NCBI RefSeq assembly: GCF_022760805.1
Contig: NZ_JAIVFL010000001.1
Span: 2,790,001-2,854,000, forward strand
Direction of reading: 5' to 3'
DNA: 64,000 nt
Source of the DNA: Candidatus Mycolicibacterium alkanivorans
GTDB lineage: Bacteria; Actinomycetota; Actinomycetes; Mycobacteriales; Mycobacteriaceae
The notes under the pieces were generated by a model, which saw nothing but the letters and a program-made list of their open reading frames with translations, did not search any database and had not been told where the DNA came from. The position numbers were made by a program, and so were the translations under genes. Positions within the stretch are counted from its first letter, which is position 1. Each line of letters begins with the position of its first letter. Below, one piece after another: positions 28,308-35,576 of this stretch.

Positions 28308-29761
28308 GGGTAAGTCCCCTGAGGTGGTGGGGTTTCGGGACTGAGGCGGACGGCCGGGGTGTGTGCCCGGGCGTGTCGTTGCCGGTGTTGGGGTGGGCCA
28401 TCGTGTAGTGGTCAGTGAGTTACCGATGAAAGTGACTCATGAAAGGACCATCTACGCGATGACCCAGGACCATTCTGCCTTGCTCGCCCAGCTCGACGCG
28501 CTGAAGTCCGCTGATGCCGGCGCGGTGTTCGCCGAGCTGATCCGGGCCGGGCTGCAGGCGTTGATCGAGGCCGAGGCCACCGAGGCGATCGGCGCCGGCC
28601 GGTATCAACGCACCGGCGGGCGCGGCACGCACCGCAACGGGCACCGACCCAAGACGGTGTCGACCACCGCCGGCGATATCGAGGTGCAGATCCCCAAGCT
28701 GCGCGCGGGGTCGTTCTTCCCGTCGCTGCTGGAGCGGCGCCGCCGCATCGACCGCGCGTTGCATGCAGTGATCATGGAGGCCTACGTGCACGGGGTGTCG
28801 ACCCGCAGTGTCGATGACCTGGTCGCGATGGGGGTGGAGTCCGGGATCTCCAAGTCGGAGGTCTCGCGGATCTGCGCGGGCCTGGACGCCGAGATCGAGG
28901 CGTTTCGCACCCGTAGCTTGGCTCACACGCAGTTTCCGTAGGTGTTCTGCGACGCGACCTTTTGCAAGGTGCGGGTGGGTGCGCATGTGGTGTCTTAGGC
29001 GCTGGTGGTGGCTACCGGGGTGTCGATCGACGGTACCCGTAGGTGCTGGGCACCGCGGTCGGTGACAGCGAGTCCTATGAGTTCTGGCGTGAGTTTCTGG
29101 CGTCGCTGAAAGCGCGTGGCCTCTCGGGGTGCATCTGGTCATTTCTGATGCCCACGCCGGATTGAAAGCTGCTGTGGCACAACAGTTCACCGGATCGTCG
29201 TGGCAGCGGTGCCGGGTGCATTTCATGCGTAACCTGCACACCGCAGTGTCCGCGAAGCATGCCCCGGCGGTGACGGCGGCGGTCAAGACGATCTTCGCTC
29301 ACACCGACCCCGAAGAGGTCGCCGCCCAATGGGACCGCGTCGCTGACACCCTGGCGGGCAGCTTCCCGAAAGTGGCCGACATGATGGCCCAGGCCAAGGC
29401 CGACGTGCTGGCCTTCACGGCGTTCCCGACGGCGCATTGGCAGATCTGGTCGAACAATCCCATCGAACGCTTGAACAAGGAAATCAAGCGTCGGGCCGAC
29501 GTCGTGGAGATCTTCCCCAACCCCGCGGCGTTCCTGCGCCTGGCCACCGCGGTGGTCATCGAAGCCCATGACGAATGGCAGGTCACCCGCCGCTACCTCT
29601 CCGATGTTTCCATGGACGAACTGCGCGCCGTCATCGCCATGAAACACGCCGCCGCGGCACTTGCCAAACAACACCAAATCGCATAGCGTTCAACATGACT
29701 CGTTGATCACAACGCGTGAACCACGCCAGATCCGAAGTCCACCAAACCATGGGACGCTATC
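28308..29761 (+). mobile_element. Degenerate IS256 (Mutator-type) element nested in the IS5-family copy
   Basis: The element lies between two copies of TCGGACAG (28300-28307 and 29762-29769), the 8-bp target duplication expected for IS256. Its ends match as imperfect inverted repeats, sharing GTCCC near the tip and a GGTGG-type block further in. The transposase is broken by at least two stop codons and two frameshifts, so this copy cannot move by itself. Confidence 0.85.
28459..29686 (+). pseudogene. IS256-family transposase with stops and frameshifts
   Basis: The first part (MTQDHSALLAQLDALKS onward) is a normal IS256 N-terminus with RYQRTGGRGTHRNGHRPKT. It ends at an amber codon at 28939-28941 where tyrosine is expected, followed by a second amber (Q to stop) about 55 bases on and frame changes near 29040 and 29125. 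The C-terminal part (29129 on) is intact, with HLVISDAHAGLKAAVAQQF containing a catalytic Asp, SSWQRCRVHFMRNL, and the Glu-containing NNPIERLNKEIKRR. Confidence 0.9.
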
Positions 29762-29830
29762 TCGGACAGATCGTTCCTGCCGCAATCGTCCTACCAACTC
29801 TCCAGAGGGGAAACTACTGAGAAAACCTCA

Positions 29831-30084
29831 ATAACTGGTGCGAGTTGCATCAGATAAACGGTGCTCGCACCCCGGGAGCTACCCGAGCGCTGTCGTTTTG
29901 CAGTTGATCTCCGACTTTTCACTAGGTCGCCGGACCCGCGCAGTTGATTTTCCAGTCATCCGGCCCACCAGGCTGCGCGGCCTGCGATGCTTCGTAGCTT
30001 GTTGCGCAAGTGCAGCCCCACGCCACATAGCGCGCGCCCATTTTCGCCAATATGACGTATTGACACTGCGAGGTCCCCAGAGAT
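29831..30084. other. Intergenic stretch with a hairpin
   Basis: No gene is supported here. GGTGCGAG (29837-29844) and CTCGCACC (29864-29871) form an 8-bp stem with a 19-base loop just outside the IS5 end. It could be a structural remnant or a terminator. Confidence 0.35.
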
Positions 30085-30219
30085 CGTGGCGCCAGACCGA
30101 GCGAGGTCGTATGTCACTCCTGCCGACGCGGGAGTGCCGGCTGTGTCGCTGGTGGAGAGTACCGCGAAGTGTGGTCGGCGTAGGTCCCGCAGAACCTTCG
30201 CGCAGGTCAGCGTCGTCAT
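30085..30219 (-). pseudogene. N-terminal remnant of a pyridoxamine-phosphate-oxidase-fold protein
   Basis: The minus-strand frame starting at 30219 reads MTTLTCAKVLRDLRRPHFAV followed by LSTSDTAGTPASAGVTY, the typical start of actinobacterial PPOX/FMN-binding split-barrel proteins. After about 45 residues the resemblance stops and the frame runs on into unrelated sequence. It appears to be a 5' fragment left by a rearrangement beside the insertion sequences. Confidence 0.5.
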
Positions 30220-30251
30220 GGGTCGCAGAACCTCCCCTGTTCCCTCAGGGG

Positions 30252-30521
30252 TTAACGGGGCGTGGCGCCGCGGAGGACGGCCAGCCGATGTTGGTATTCG
30301 GCTTCGTCGATCTCCCCGCGGGCGAATCGCGCGGCCAGCACTTGCTCCGGTGATTCGGTGTACGGCGGGAGCTGCGGAATCGATCGAGTCTGAGCGCTAC
30401 CGGTGCTGGACCGGATCAGGGCGACGATCGCGACGATGATGAGGGCCCAGAACAAGACCATTCCAATGACCATGCCTGCGTATCCCCATCCGCTCATGTC
30501 GTGGTCGGACCAGAACATCAT
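30252..30521 (-). CDS. SHOCT-domain small membrane protein
   Basis: The ATG at 30521, with AAGGAG eight bases upstream, gives 89 residues. A single membrane segment (YAGMVIGMVLFWALIIVAIV) spans about residues 14-36, and the C-terminus from about residue 57 is a SHOCT motif, with LAARFARGEIDEAEYQHRL. SHOCT domains are short oligomerisation or interaction modules. The gene lies 50 bases after the multicopper oxidase gene on the same strand, so it is probably co-transcribed and serves the copper response. Its biochemical role is unknown. Confidence 0.75.
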   Translation of the reverse strand: MMFWSDHDMSGWGYAGMVIGMVLFWALIIVAIVALIRSSTGSAQTRSIPQLPPYTESPEQVLAARFARGEIDEAEYQHRLAVLRGATPR

Positions 30522-30571
30522 GGGAACTTCTCCTTCCTTAACCGGTTCACTGAACTGCGGCTGAGCTGGTG

Positions 30572-32128
30572 TCAGCCGGTGTAGTTCAGGGTGGTCATCA
30601 TTCCGGCATCCATGTGATAGCCGTTGTGGCAGTGCAGCATCCAGATACCGGGATTGTCGGCGACGAGCCTGACGGTCACGGTCTGCATGGGTTTGACGAT
30701 GACGGTGTCCTTGCGCGGCCCGGCGCTGCCGTCGGGTTTGATGACCTGGTAGGTGTGGCCGTGCAGATGCATCGGGTGCCACATCATGGTCTGGTTGGTG
30801 AAGGTCAGGGTGGCGTGCTGGCCCTGATGGACGGTCAACGGGACGGTCCGATCATAGGGCCGGCCGTTGATCATCCAGTCGTAGTGCATCATCGTGCCCG
30901 ACAGGTGCGCCTGCAGCGCGATGTCGCTGTTGGTGGGTAACTGGACTTCCGTTGTGGCAGTGAAGGTGTCGACGGTGCCGACCCGGCCGGTCAGTTGCGG
31001 GGGCCGGAAGGCGGCGTCGGGTGCGCTACCGGCACCAGTCGACAGCAGCGCGCGGGCGACGGCATTCTTGCCCTCGGCCGAGGCAACCAACGCGAACACC
31101 CCGTCGCCGGCGGTCACCATCACGTCGTAGCGCTCCCCCATGCCCAGCAGCACGGCATCGACGTCGGTGGGCACGACCGGGAAGCCATCGGTGTGGGTGA
31201 CCGTCATGCGGTGCCCGGCCAGTGCGACCCGGAAGGCGGTGTCGGCGGCGGCGTTGATGATGCGAATCCGGATGCGCTGCCCGGGTTTCGCGGTGAACGT
31301 CGTCGCCGCGGCGGGGATCCGGCCGTTGATGAGGTAGTACGGGTAGCTGACGTCGCCGCCGTCTCCCCCGAGCAGATCACTGGCGCCGGCACCACCGACA
31401 CCCGGCATCGACCCCATCCCGCCCCTGCCGGGCATCTGCCCCATGCCTCCCATGCCGGGCATCCCGGGCATGGAGCCGCCGCCCATGCCCATCGACCGCA
31501 ATCCCTTGACGATCTCCTCAGGACTGGTTCCGACTCCGGAAGTCCAATCGTCGAGCATCACGATCCACTCGGCGTCGTAGCGGCCCGCCTCGGCCGGGTC
31601 GTCGATGATGACCGGCACGTAGAGGCCGTAATCGGTGTCCAGCCCGGTGTGCGGATGGGCCCAGTAGGTTCCCGGATACGGCGAGCTGAACCGATACGTA
31701 AAACTCGAACCCGATTCGATGTTGGGGGTCGCCGGTGACGCACCGTCCATATCGTTGCGCACGGCGATGCCATGCCAGTGCACCGACGATGCGTGATCCA
31801 GTCCGTTGTCGACGGTCACCGCGATCTCGTCACCCACATCGGCCCGGATCAGCGGACCGGGAAGCTGATCGTTGTAGGCCAGGGTGCGCGCTTTGGTCCC
31901 GCCGAGGTCGAGGTCGGCCGCCCCGGGTGCCAGCCGGGCGGTGACCGTCTTCCCGGTATGCGGGCGGGCGGCCTCCGCGGCGGCGATGGCACCGGCTTGG
32001 TTGGCGACCGTCGGGGCGGTACTGGTGACAGAACGCCCGCACGCTACAAGCGCCGCTCCGCCGAGAATGCTCGCGGCCAGAAATCCGCGCCGCGTCATCG
32101 CTGCCGCTGCAAGGGTTTGTCGACTCAT
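30572..32128 (-). CDS. mmcO: Tat-exported multicopper oxidase (MmcO-like)
   Basis: This 518-residue protein should oxidise Cu(I) to less toxic Cu(II) outside the membrane. The N-terminus has a twin-arginine signal (MTRRGFLAAS) ending at a lipobox-like LVAC, so it may be a lipoprotein. All four copper-binding histidine blocks are visible: HWHG near residue 118, AHPHTG near 162, HPMHLHGH near 455 and HCHNGYHMDAGM near 500. A methionine-rich loop (SMPGMPGMGGMGQMPG) in the middle is typical of cuprous oxidases. It is divergent from the response regulator gene, with a shared TGTGAAGATTCG box in the gap. GTG 32131 is an alternative start. Confidence 0.92.
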   Translation of the reverse strand: MSRQTLAAAAMTRRGFLAASILGGAALVACGRSVTSTAPTVANQAGAIAAAEAARPHTGKTVTARLAPGAADLDLGGTKARTLAYNDQLPGPLIRADVGDEIAVTVDNGLDHASSVHWHGIAVRNDMDGASPATPNIESGSSFTYRFSSPYPGTYWAHPHTGLDTDYGLYVPVIIDDPAEAGRYDAEWIVMLDDWTSGVGTSPEEIVKGLRSMGMGGGSMPGMPGMGGMGQMPGRGGMGSMPGVGGAGASDLLGGDGGDVSYPYYLINGRIPAAATTFTAKPGQRIRIRIINAAADTAFRVALAGHRMTVTHTDGFPVVPTDVDAVLLGMGERYDVMVTAGDGVFALVASAEGKNAVARALLSTGAGSAPDAAFRPPQLTGRVGTVDTFTATTEVQLPTNSDIALQAHLSGTMMHYDWMINGRPYDRTVPLTVHQGQHATLTFTNQTMMWHPMHLHGHTYQVIKPDGSAGPRKDTVIVKPMQTVTVRLVADNPGIWMLHCHNGYHMDAGMMTTLNYTG

Positions 32129-32199
32129 CACCGATCCCGTCGTCTCAGAGATTGCTCTTCCACAATGCGCTGCACCCTCCGGGGGTTTGGTGTTGGTTT

Positions 32200-32217
32200 T
32201 GTGAAGATTCGCTCAAG
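32200..32217 (+). promoter_or_regulatory. Putative CopR box between the oxidase and copRS genes
   Basis: TGTGAAGATTCGCTCAAG is nearly repeated at 35094-35111. It contains TGAAGATT, the core of the CopR operator described in corynebacteria. It lies about 30 bases before the regulator start and 70 before the oxidase start. Binding is inferred, not shown. Confidence 0.6.
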
Positions 32218-32246
32218 CGCGCGGACGAGTGCCGTGGGACGGCACG

Positions 32247-33014
32247 ATGAAAGTTATGGACGCCGACTCGAAGGCATCAGCAGACAGCGCCAATCCCAAA
32301 TACCGCGCCCTGGTGGTCGATGACGAGGCACCGCTGGCAGAGGTCGTCGCCAGCTACTTGAAGCGGGAGCACTTCGAGGTGACGCAGTGTCACAGCGGAA
32401 CCGACGCGGTGACCCTGGCGCGACAGGTAGACCCGGATGTCGTTGTGCTCGATCTGGGCCTACCGGGGCTGGACGGCGTGGAGGTGTGCCGCCAACTGCG
32501 GACGTTCTCCGACGCGTACGTGGTGATGCTGACCGCCCGCGATACCGAGGTGGACACGATCGTCGGCTTGTCGGTCGGCGCAGACGACTACATCACCAAA
32601 CCGTTCAGTCCACGGGAGCTGGTCGCGCGGATCCGTGCCATGCTGCGCCGGCCGCGGGCCGTCGGCGCGCCGACGTCTCCTGCCAGCGGGGTGGCCACCG
32701 ACGTCCTGCCACCACGGGTATTCGGCCCGCTGTCCGTCGACGTCGCGAGTCGGCAGGTGTTTGTCGACGAGGAGCCAATTCCCTTGACACGCACAGAATT
32801 CGACATCCTGGCCGCCCTGTCGTCGCGGCCGGGCGTGGTGTGGAGCCGCACTCAGCTCATTGACACGGTGTGGGGCGAACCGTGGGTGGGCAACGACCAC
32901 CTCGTCGACGTCCACGTCGGCCACGTTCGGCGCAAACTGGGCGACGACCCAGCCAACCCAAGGTTCATCTACACCGTCCGCGGTGTCGGCTACCGGATGG
33001 GGACTGGACAGTGA
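32247..33014 (+). CDS. OmpR-family response regulator (CopR-like)
   Basis: The protein, 255 residues from the ATG at 32247, has a receiver domain with the acidic pair in VVDDEAP, the phosphoacceptor Asp69 in VVVLDLGLPGLDG and Lys in ITKPFSPREL, followed by a winged-helix DNA-binding domain (VWSRTQLIDTVWG, VDVHVGHVRRKLG, VRGVGYRMG). Starts at GTG 32229 and ATG 32256 are also possible. The downstream kinase gene overlaps by GTGA. Its position among copper genes and the shared promoter box point to copper-dependent control of the oxidase, DUF305 and DUF302 genes. Confidence 0.88.
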   Translation: MKVMDADSKASADSANPKYRALVVDDEAPLAEVVASYLKREHFEVTQCHSGTDAVTLARQVDPDVVVLDLGLPGLDGVEVCRQLRTFSDAYVVMLTARDTEVDTIVGLSVGADDYITKPFSPRELVARIRAMLRRPRAVGAPTSPASGVATDVLPPRVFGPLSVDVASRQVFVDEEPIPLTRTEFDILAALSSRPGVVWSRTQLIDTVWGEPWVGNDHLVDVHVGHVRRKLGDDPANPRFIYTVRGVGYRMGTGQ

Positions 33015-34165
33015 GTGCATCGAGCGGCTTCGGGATGCGCCGCCGGCTTTTGCTCGCCCAGACACTGGTGCTTCTCGCGGGTGGGGTCACCACCTGGGTG
33101 GTGGCGTCGGTGGTCGGACCGCCGTTGTTCCGGGAACACCTGCACAGAGCTGGCGTCGCCCACGACTCCAACGACCAGTTCCACGCCGAGCAGGCGTACC
33201 AGCATGCCACCGCGCTGTCCATTGCGGTCGCGATCACGGTGGCCGCCCTGACGGCGTTCATCGTCACCGCTATCTTGAGCCGGCGCCTGCAGCACTCGAT
33301 CACCGAAGTCGCTGCGGCCGCGTCGGCCGTGGCCGAGGGACATTACGACATCCGCGTTGCCTCGCCCCGGCTCGGCGACGAGGTCGATGAGCTGGCGACG
33401 GCGTTCAACCGAATGGCTGAACGGCTCCAAGCCGTGGAATCGACCCGCCGCCAGTTGTTCGGTGACCTTGCCCACGAGATCCGCACGCCCGTGGCGGTGT
33501 TGGGAGCCTATTTGGAAGCCGTGGAAGACGGCGTGAAGCCCCTCGACCAGCCGACCATCGTGATGCTGCGCGAGCAGGCCGGTCGATTGGTGCGCTTCTC
33601 CGCCGACGCCGCCGCTCTCGCCCAGGCCGAAGAGGCCCAGGCCGCCATCACCCCGGGGTGGGTGGACGCGGGAGAGGTCGCGAGAACAGCCAGCGCCGCG
33701 ATAGCCGATCGCTATGCCGCCAAGAACGTCACCCTCAGCACCCGCATCGGCGGCGCGGTCCGCCTGTGGGCAGATCGGCAACGGCTGGCGCAGGTGTTGG
33801 GAAACCTACTCGATAACGCGCTGCGCCATACCGCGGCCGGCGGTCAGGTCACCCTGGCGGTCACCCAGGTCGCCGGCGAGGTTGTGTTCACCGTCGCCGA
33901 CGACGGTGATGGCATCGCGGCTGGGCATCTCCCCCACATCTTCGAGCGCTTCTATCGCGCCGACTCCGCCCGCGACCGTGGGCGGGGAGGCTCCGGCATC
34001 GGTCTGGCCATCGTCAAGGCGCTCACCGAGGCCCACGGCGGCCACATCAGTGTGGCCAGCCGCGGGCCGGGTCAGGGAACCACGTTCATCGTCGCGGTGC
34101 CGATCCTTGGGCCGGCAGCGGCGCGCGATTACGGTCAGCGCGTCGGCGCCCCGACTAATTGGTAA
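33011..34165 (+). CDS. Sensor histidine kinase (CopS-like)
   Basis: The GTG at 33011 overlaps the regulator stop and gives 384 residues. Two membrane segments (about 13-40 and 68-88) enclose a short periplasmic loop of some 28 residues holding four histidines, a possible metal sensor. A HAMP linker follows, then the dimerisation domain with His155 in LAHEIRTP, and an ATPase domain with NLLDNALRH, DDGDGI and GGSGIGLAIV. It should phosphorylate the adjacent regulator. The last 31 bases overlap the convergent HMA remnant. Confidence 0.88.
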   Translation: MSASSGFGMRRRLLLAQTLVLLAGGVTTWVVASVVGPPLFREHLHRAGVAHDSNDQFHAEQAYQHATALSIAVAITVAALTAFIVTAILSRRLQHSITEVAAAASAVAEGHYDIRVASPRLGDEVDELATAFNRMAERLQAVESTRRQLFGDLAHEIRTPVAVLGAYLEAVEDGVKPLDQPTIVMLREQAGRLVRFSADAAALAQAEEAQAAITPGWVDAGEVARTASAAIADRYAAKNVTLSTRIGGAVRLWADRQRLAQVLGNLLDNALRHTAAGGQVTLAVTQVAGEVVFTVADDGDGIAAGHLPHIFERFYRADSARDRGRGGSGIGLAIVKALTEAHGGHISVASRGPGQGTTFIVAVPILGPAAARDYGQRVGAPTNW

Positions 34166-34305
34166 CCGGCGCGCTCGACCGCGTCGCGCGCCGAGTTCTG
34201 CGGCAGGTCAGCGAAGCTGGTCACGGTGACCGCTGAATCGCCCTGCGGGACAACGTCGACTGTCACGCTGGTGACAGTGTCCAGCGTCTGGAGTTCGGCA
34301 GTCAC
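34135..34305 (-). pseudogene. Heavy-metal-associated (HMA) domain remnant lacking the CxxC loop
   Basis: A 56-residue frame reads VTAELQTLDTVTSVTVDVV, then SAVTVTSFADLPQNSARDAV and ERAGYQLVG, the second and third parts of an HMA fold. The preceding strand and the metal-binding MxCxxC loop, about 16 residues, are missing. The frame begins at a GTG directly after the DUF305 stop codon, so a deletion seems to have joined the two genes. If translated, the peptide could not bind copper in the usual way. It converges on and overlaps the kinase gene. Confidence 0.65.
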
Positions 34306-35013
34306 CTACAGTGAGCTGAGGATCTGGTTCATGGTGTCGATCTCCTTCTGCTGGCTGCTGGCGATCGACTTGGCCAGCGCGACAGCGTCAGGGAACTGGC
34401 CGTTCTTGATCTCGTTCTGCGCCATAGTGATTGCGCCCTGGTGGTGCTTGATCATCTGGGTCAAGAACAACTTGCTGGCCTCGACCCCCCGGGCGTTCTG
34501 CAGCGCATCCATATCGGCCTGCGACATCATCCCCTCCATACCGGGCATCATCGAGCCGCTCGGCATGGTCGTGGGTGATGCGGTAGCGGTGTCGGAGCCG
34601 CGCATGCCACCGTGATCCGACGGCGCGTTCCCCGGCGTCTCGCCCATCCCGGGCATCCCGTTCATTCCCGGCATGCCGGCCATGCCCCACTGATTCAGCC
34701 AGCCTTGCATCTGCTCGATCTCCGGGCCTTGGGCGGCCTTGATTTGCTTGGCCAAGTCCACCACCCGCGGGTCGATGCCCTGCTTGGCCAGAATCATGTC
34801 GCTCATCTGAACCGCCTGCTGATGATGCGGGATCATCATGCGCGCGAACTGCATGTCGGCCTGGTTATGCGCGACCGCCGGCGCCGTCGACGACGTCTGG
34901 GCCGGCGACGAAGCCGACGTCGCCTCTTTGGTCGCCGAGTTGCTACACGCCCCGAGGGCGGCCACCGCGGCCAGCGCAGCCACCCCGGTCACCACAGTCC
35001 TTGTCTTGTTCAC
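34306..35013 (-). CDS. DUF305 lipoprotein
   Basis: The 235-residue protein has a lipoprotein signal ending ALGAC, then two DUF305 halves, each with an MxxHHxxA motif: ARMMIPHHQQAVQM and LTQMIKHHQGAITM. The two are linked by a Met- and Gly-rich region (MPGMNGMPGMGETPG) and a second Met-rich stretch. The repeated Met/His pairs suggest copper or silver binding outside the membrane, though no biochemical role is established for the family. It shares a divergent promoter region, containing the copper box, with the DUF302 gene. Confidence 0.88.
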   Translation of the reverse strand: MNKTRTVVTGVAALAAVAALGACSNSATKEATSASSPAQTSSTAPAVAHNQADMQFARMMIPHHQQAVQMSDMILAKQGIDPRVVDLAKQIKAAQGPEIEQMQGWLNQWGMAGMPGMNGMPGMGETPGNAPSDHGGMRGSDTATASPTTMPSGSMMPGMEGMMSQADMDALQNARGVEASKLFLTQMIKHHQGAITMAQNEIKNGQFPDAVALAKSIASSQQKEIDTMNQILSSL

Positions 35014-35093
35014 AACAGTTCCTTTCGCGGATCAGCCCTGTCGATCTTCACCTGCCAGCCTTGCGGCGTTGGGTAGGGCTGTCCTAGTCGTTC

Positions 35094-35111
35094 TGTGAAG
35101 ATTCGATAAAG
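35094..35111 (+). promoter_or_regulatory. Putative CopR box between DUF305 and DUF302 genes
   Basis: TGTGAAGATTCGATAAAG differs from the box at 32200 at only two positions. It lies in the divergent gap 81 bases from the DUF305 start and 61 from the DUF302 start. Confidence 0.6.
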
Positions 35112-35171
35112 AACGGTCCTTCCAGCCCATAGTCCAAGAGGTCGGCGCGAGCTTCGGGGAAGCTTGCTCTC

Positions 35172-35576
35172 ATGTCCATTGCTATCTCGACCTCACTGCA
35201 AACCCCCTTCGTCGACGCCGTGGCCCGTACCCGCCAAGCCCTGGCCGATCAGGGTTTCGGGGTTCTCACCGAGATCGACATGAAGGCCACCCTGAAGAAG
35301 AAGCTCGACACCGACATGGAGGATTACCTGATCCTTGGGGCCTGCAACCCTCCACTGGCCTACCGGGCAGTGGGCATCGACCGCCAGATCGGGCTGCTGT
35401 TGCCCTGCAACGTTGTCGTGCGTGCCGATCCTGCCGACGCCACCAGGGTGCTGGTCGAGGCGATGGATCCGCAGCTGCTGGTGCAGGTGACCGGCGAAGC
35501 GGGGCTGCAGGAGGTGGCCGACGAGGTCGCGGGCAAGCTGCGTGCGGCGATCGACGCGGTAGGCGCCCCTTCCTAG
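35172..35576 (+). CDS. DUF302 protein
   Basis: The 134-residue protein is a DUF302 domain throughout, with the conserved [20 protein letters not shown] start, the [15 protein letters not shown] centre and the LLPCNVVVR strand. Two cysteines in the latter motifs are typical. The family often accompanies copper and redox genes, but its function is not known. The start has GGGGAAG upstream. Its stop overlaps the convergent ATPase stop by three bases, in a shared CTAG. The promoter region holds the copper box. Confidence 0.88.
   Translation: MSIAISTSLQTPFVDAVARTRQALADQGFGVLTEIDMKATLKKKLDTDMEDYLILGACNPPLAYRAVGIDRQIGLLLPCNVVVRADPADATRVLVEAMDPQLLVQVTGEAGLQEVADEVAGKLRAAIDAVGAPS

Larger units (their letters stand above)
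27424..29830 (+). mobile_element. IS5-family element split by an IS256-family insertion
   Basis: The left end TGAGGTTTTCTCA (27424) and right end TGAGAAAACCTCA (29818-29830) are perfect 13-bp inverted repeats. Removing the IS256 insertion at 28308-29761 and one copy of its 8-bp duplication leaves an element of about 945 bp. Positions 27994-28307 are identical to 1-314, while the 61-base tail 29770-29830 differs from 315-375 at three places. Only 34 bases separate it from the IS630 element. Confidence 0.85.
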
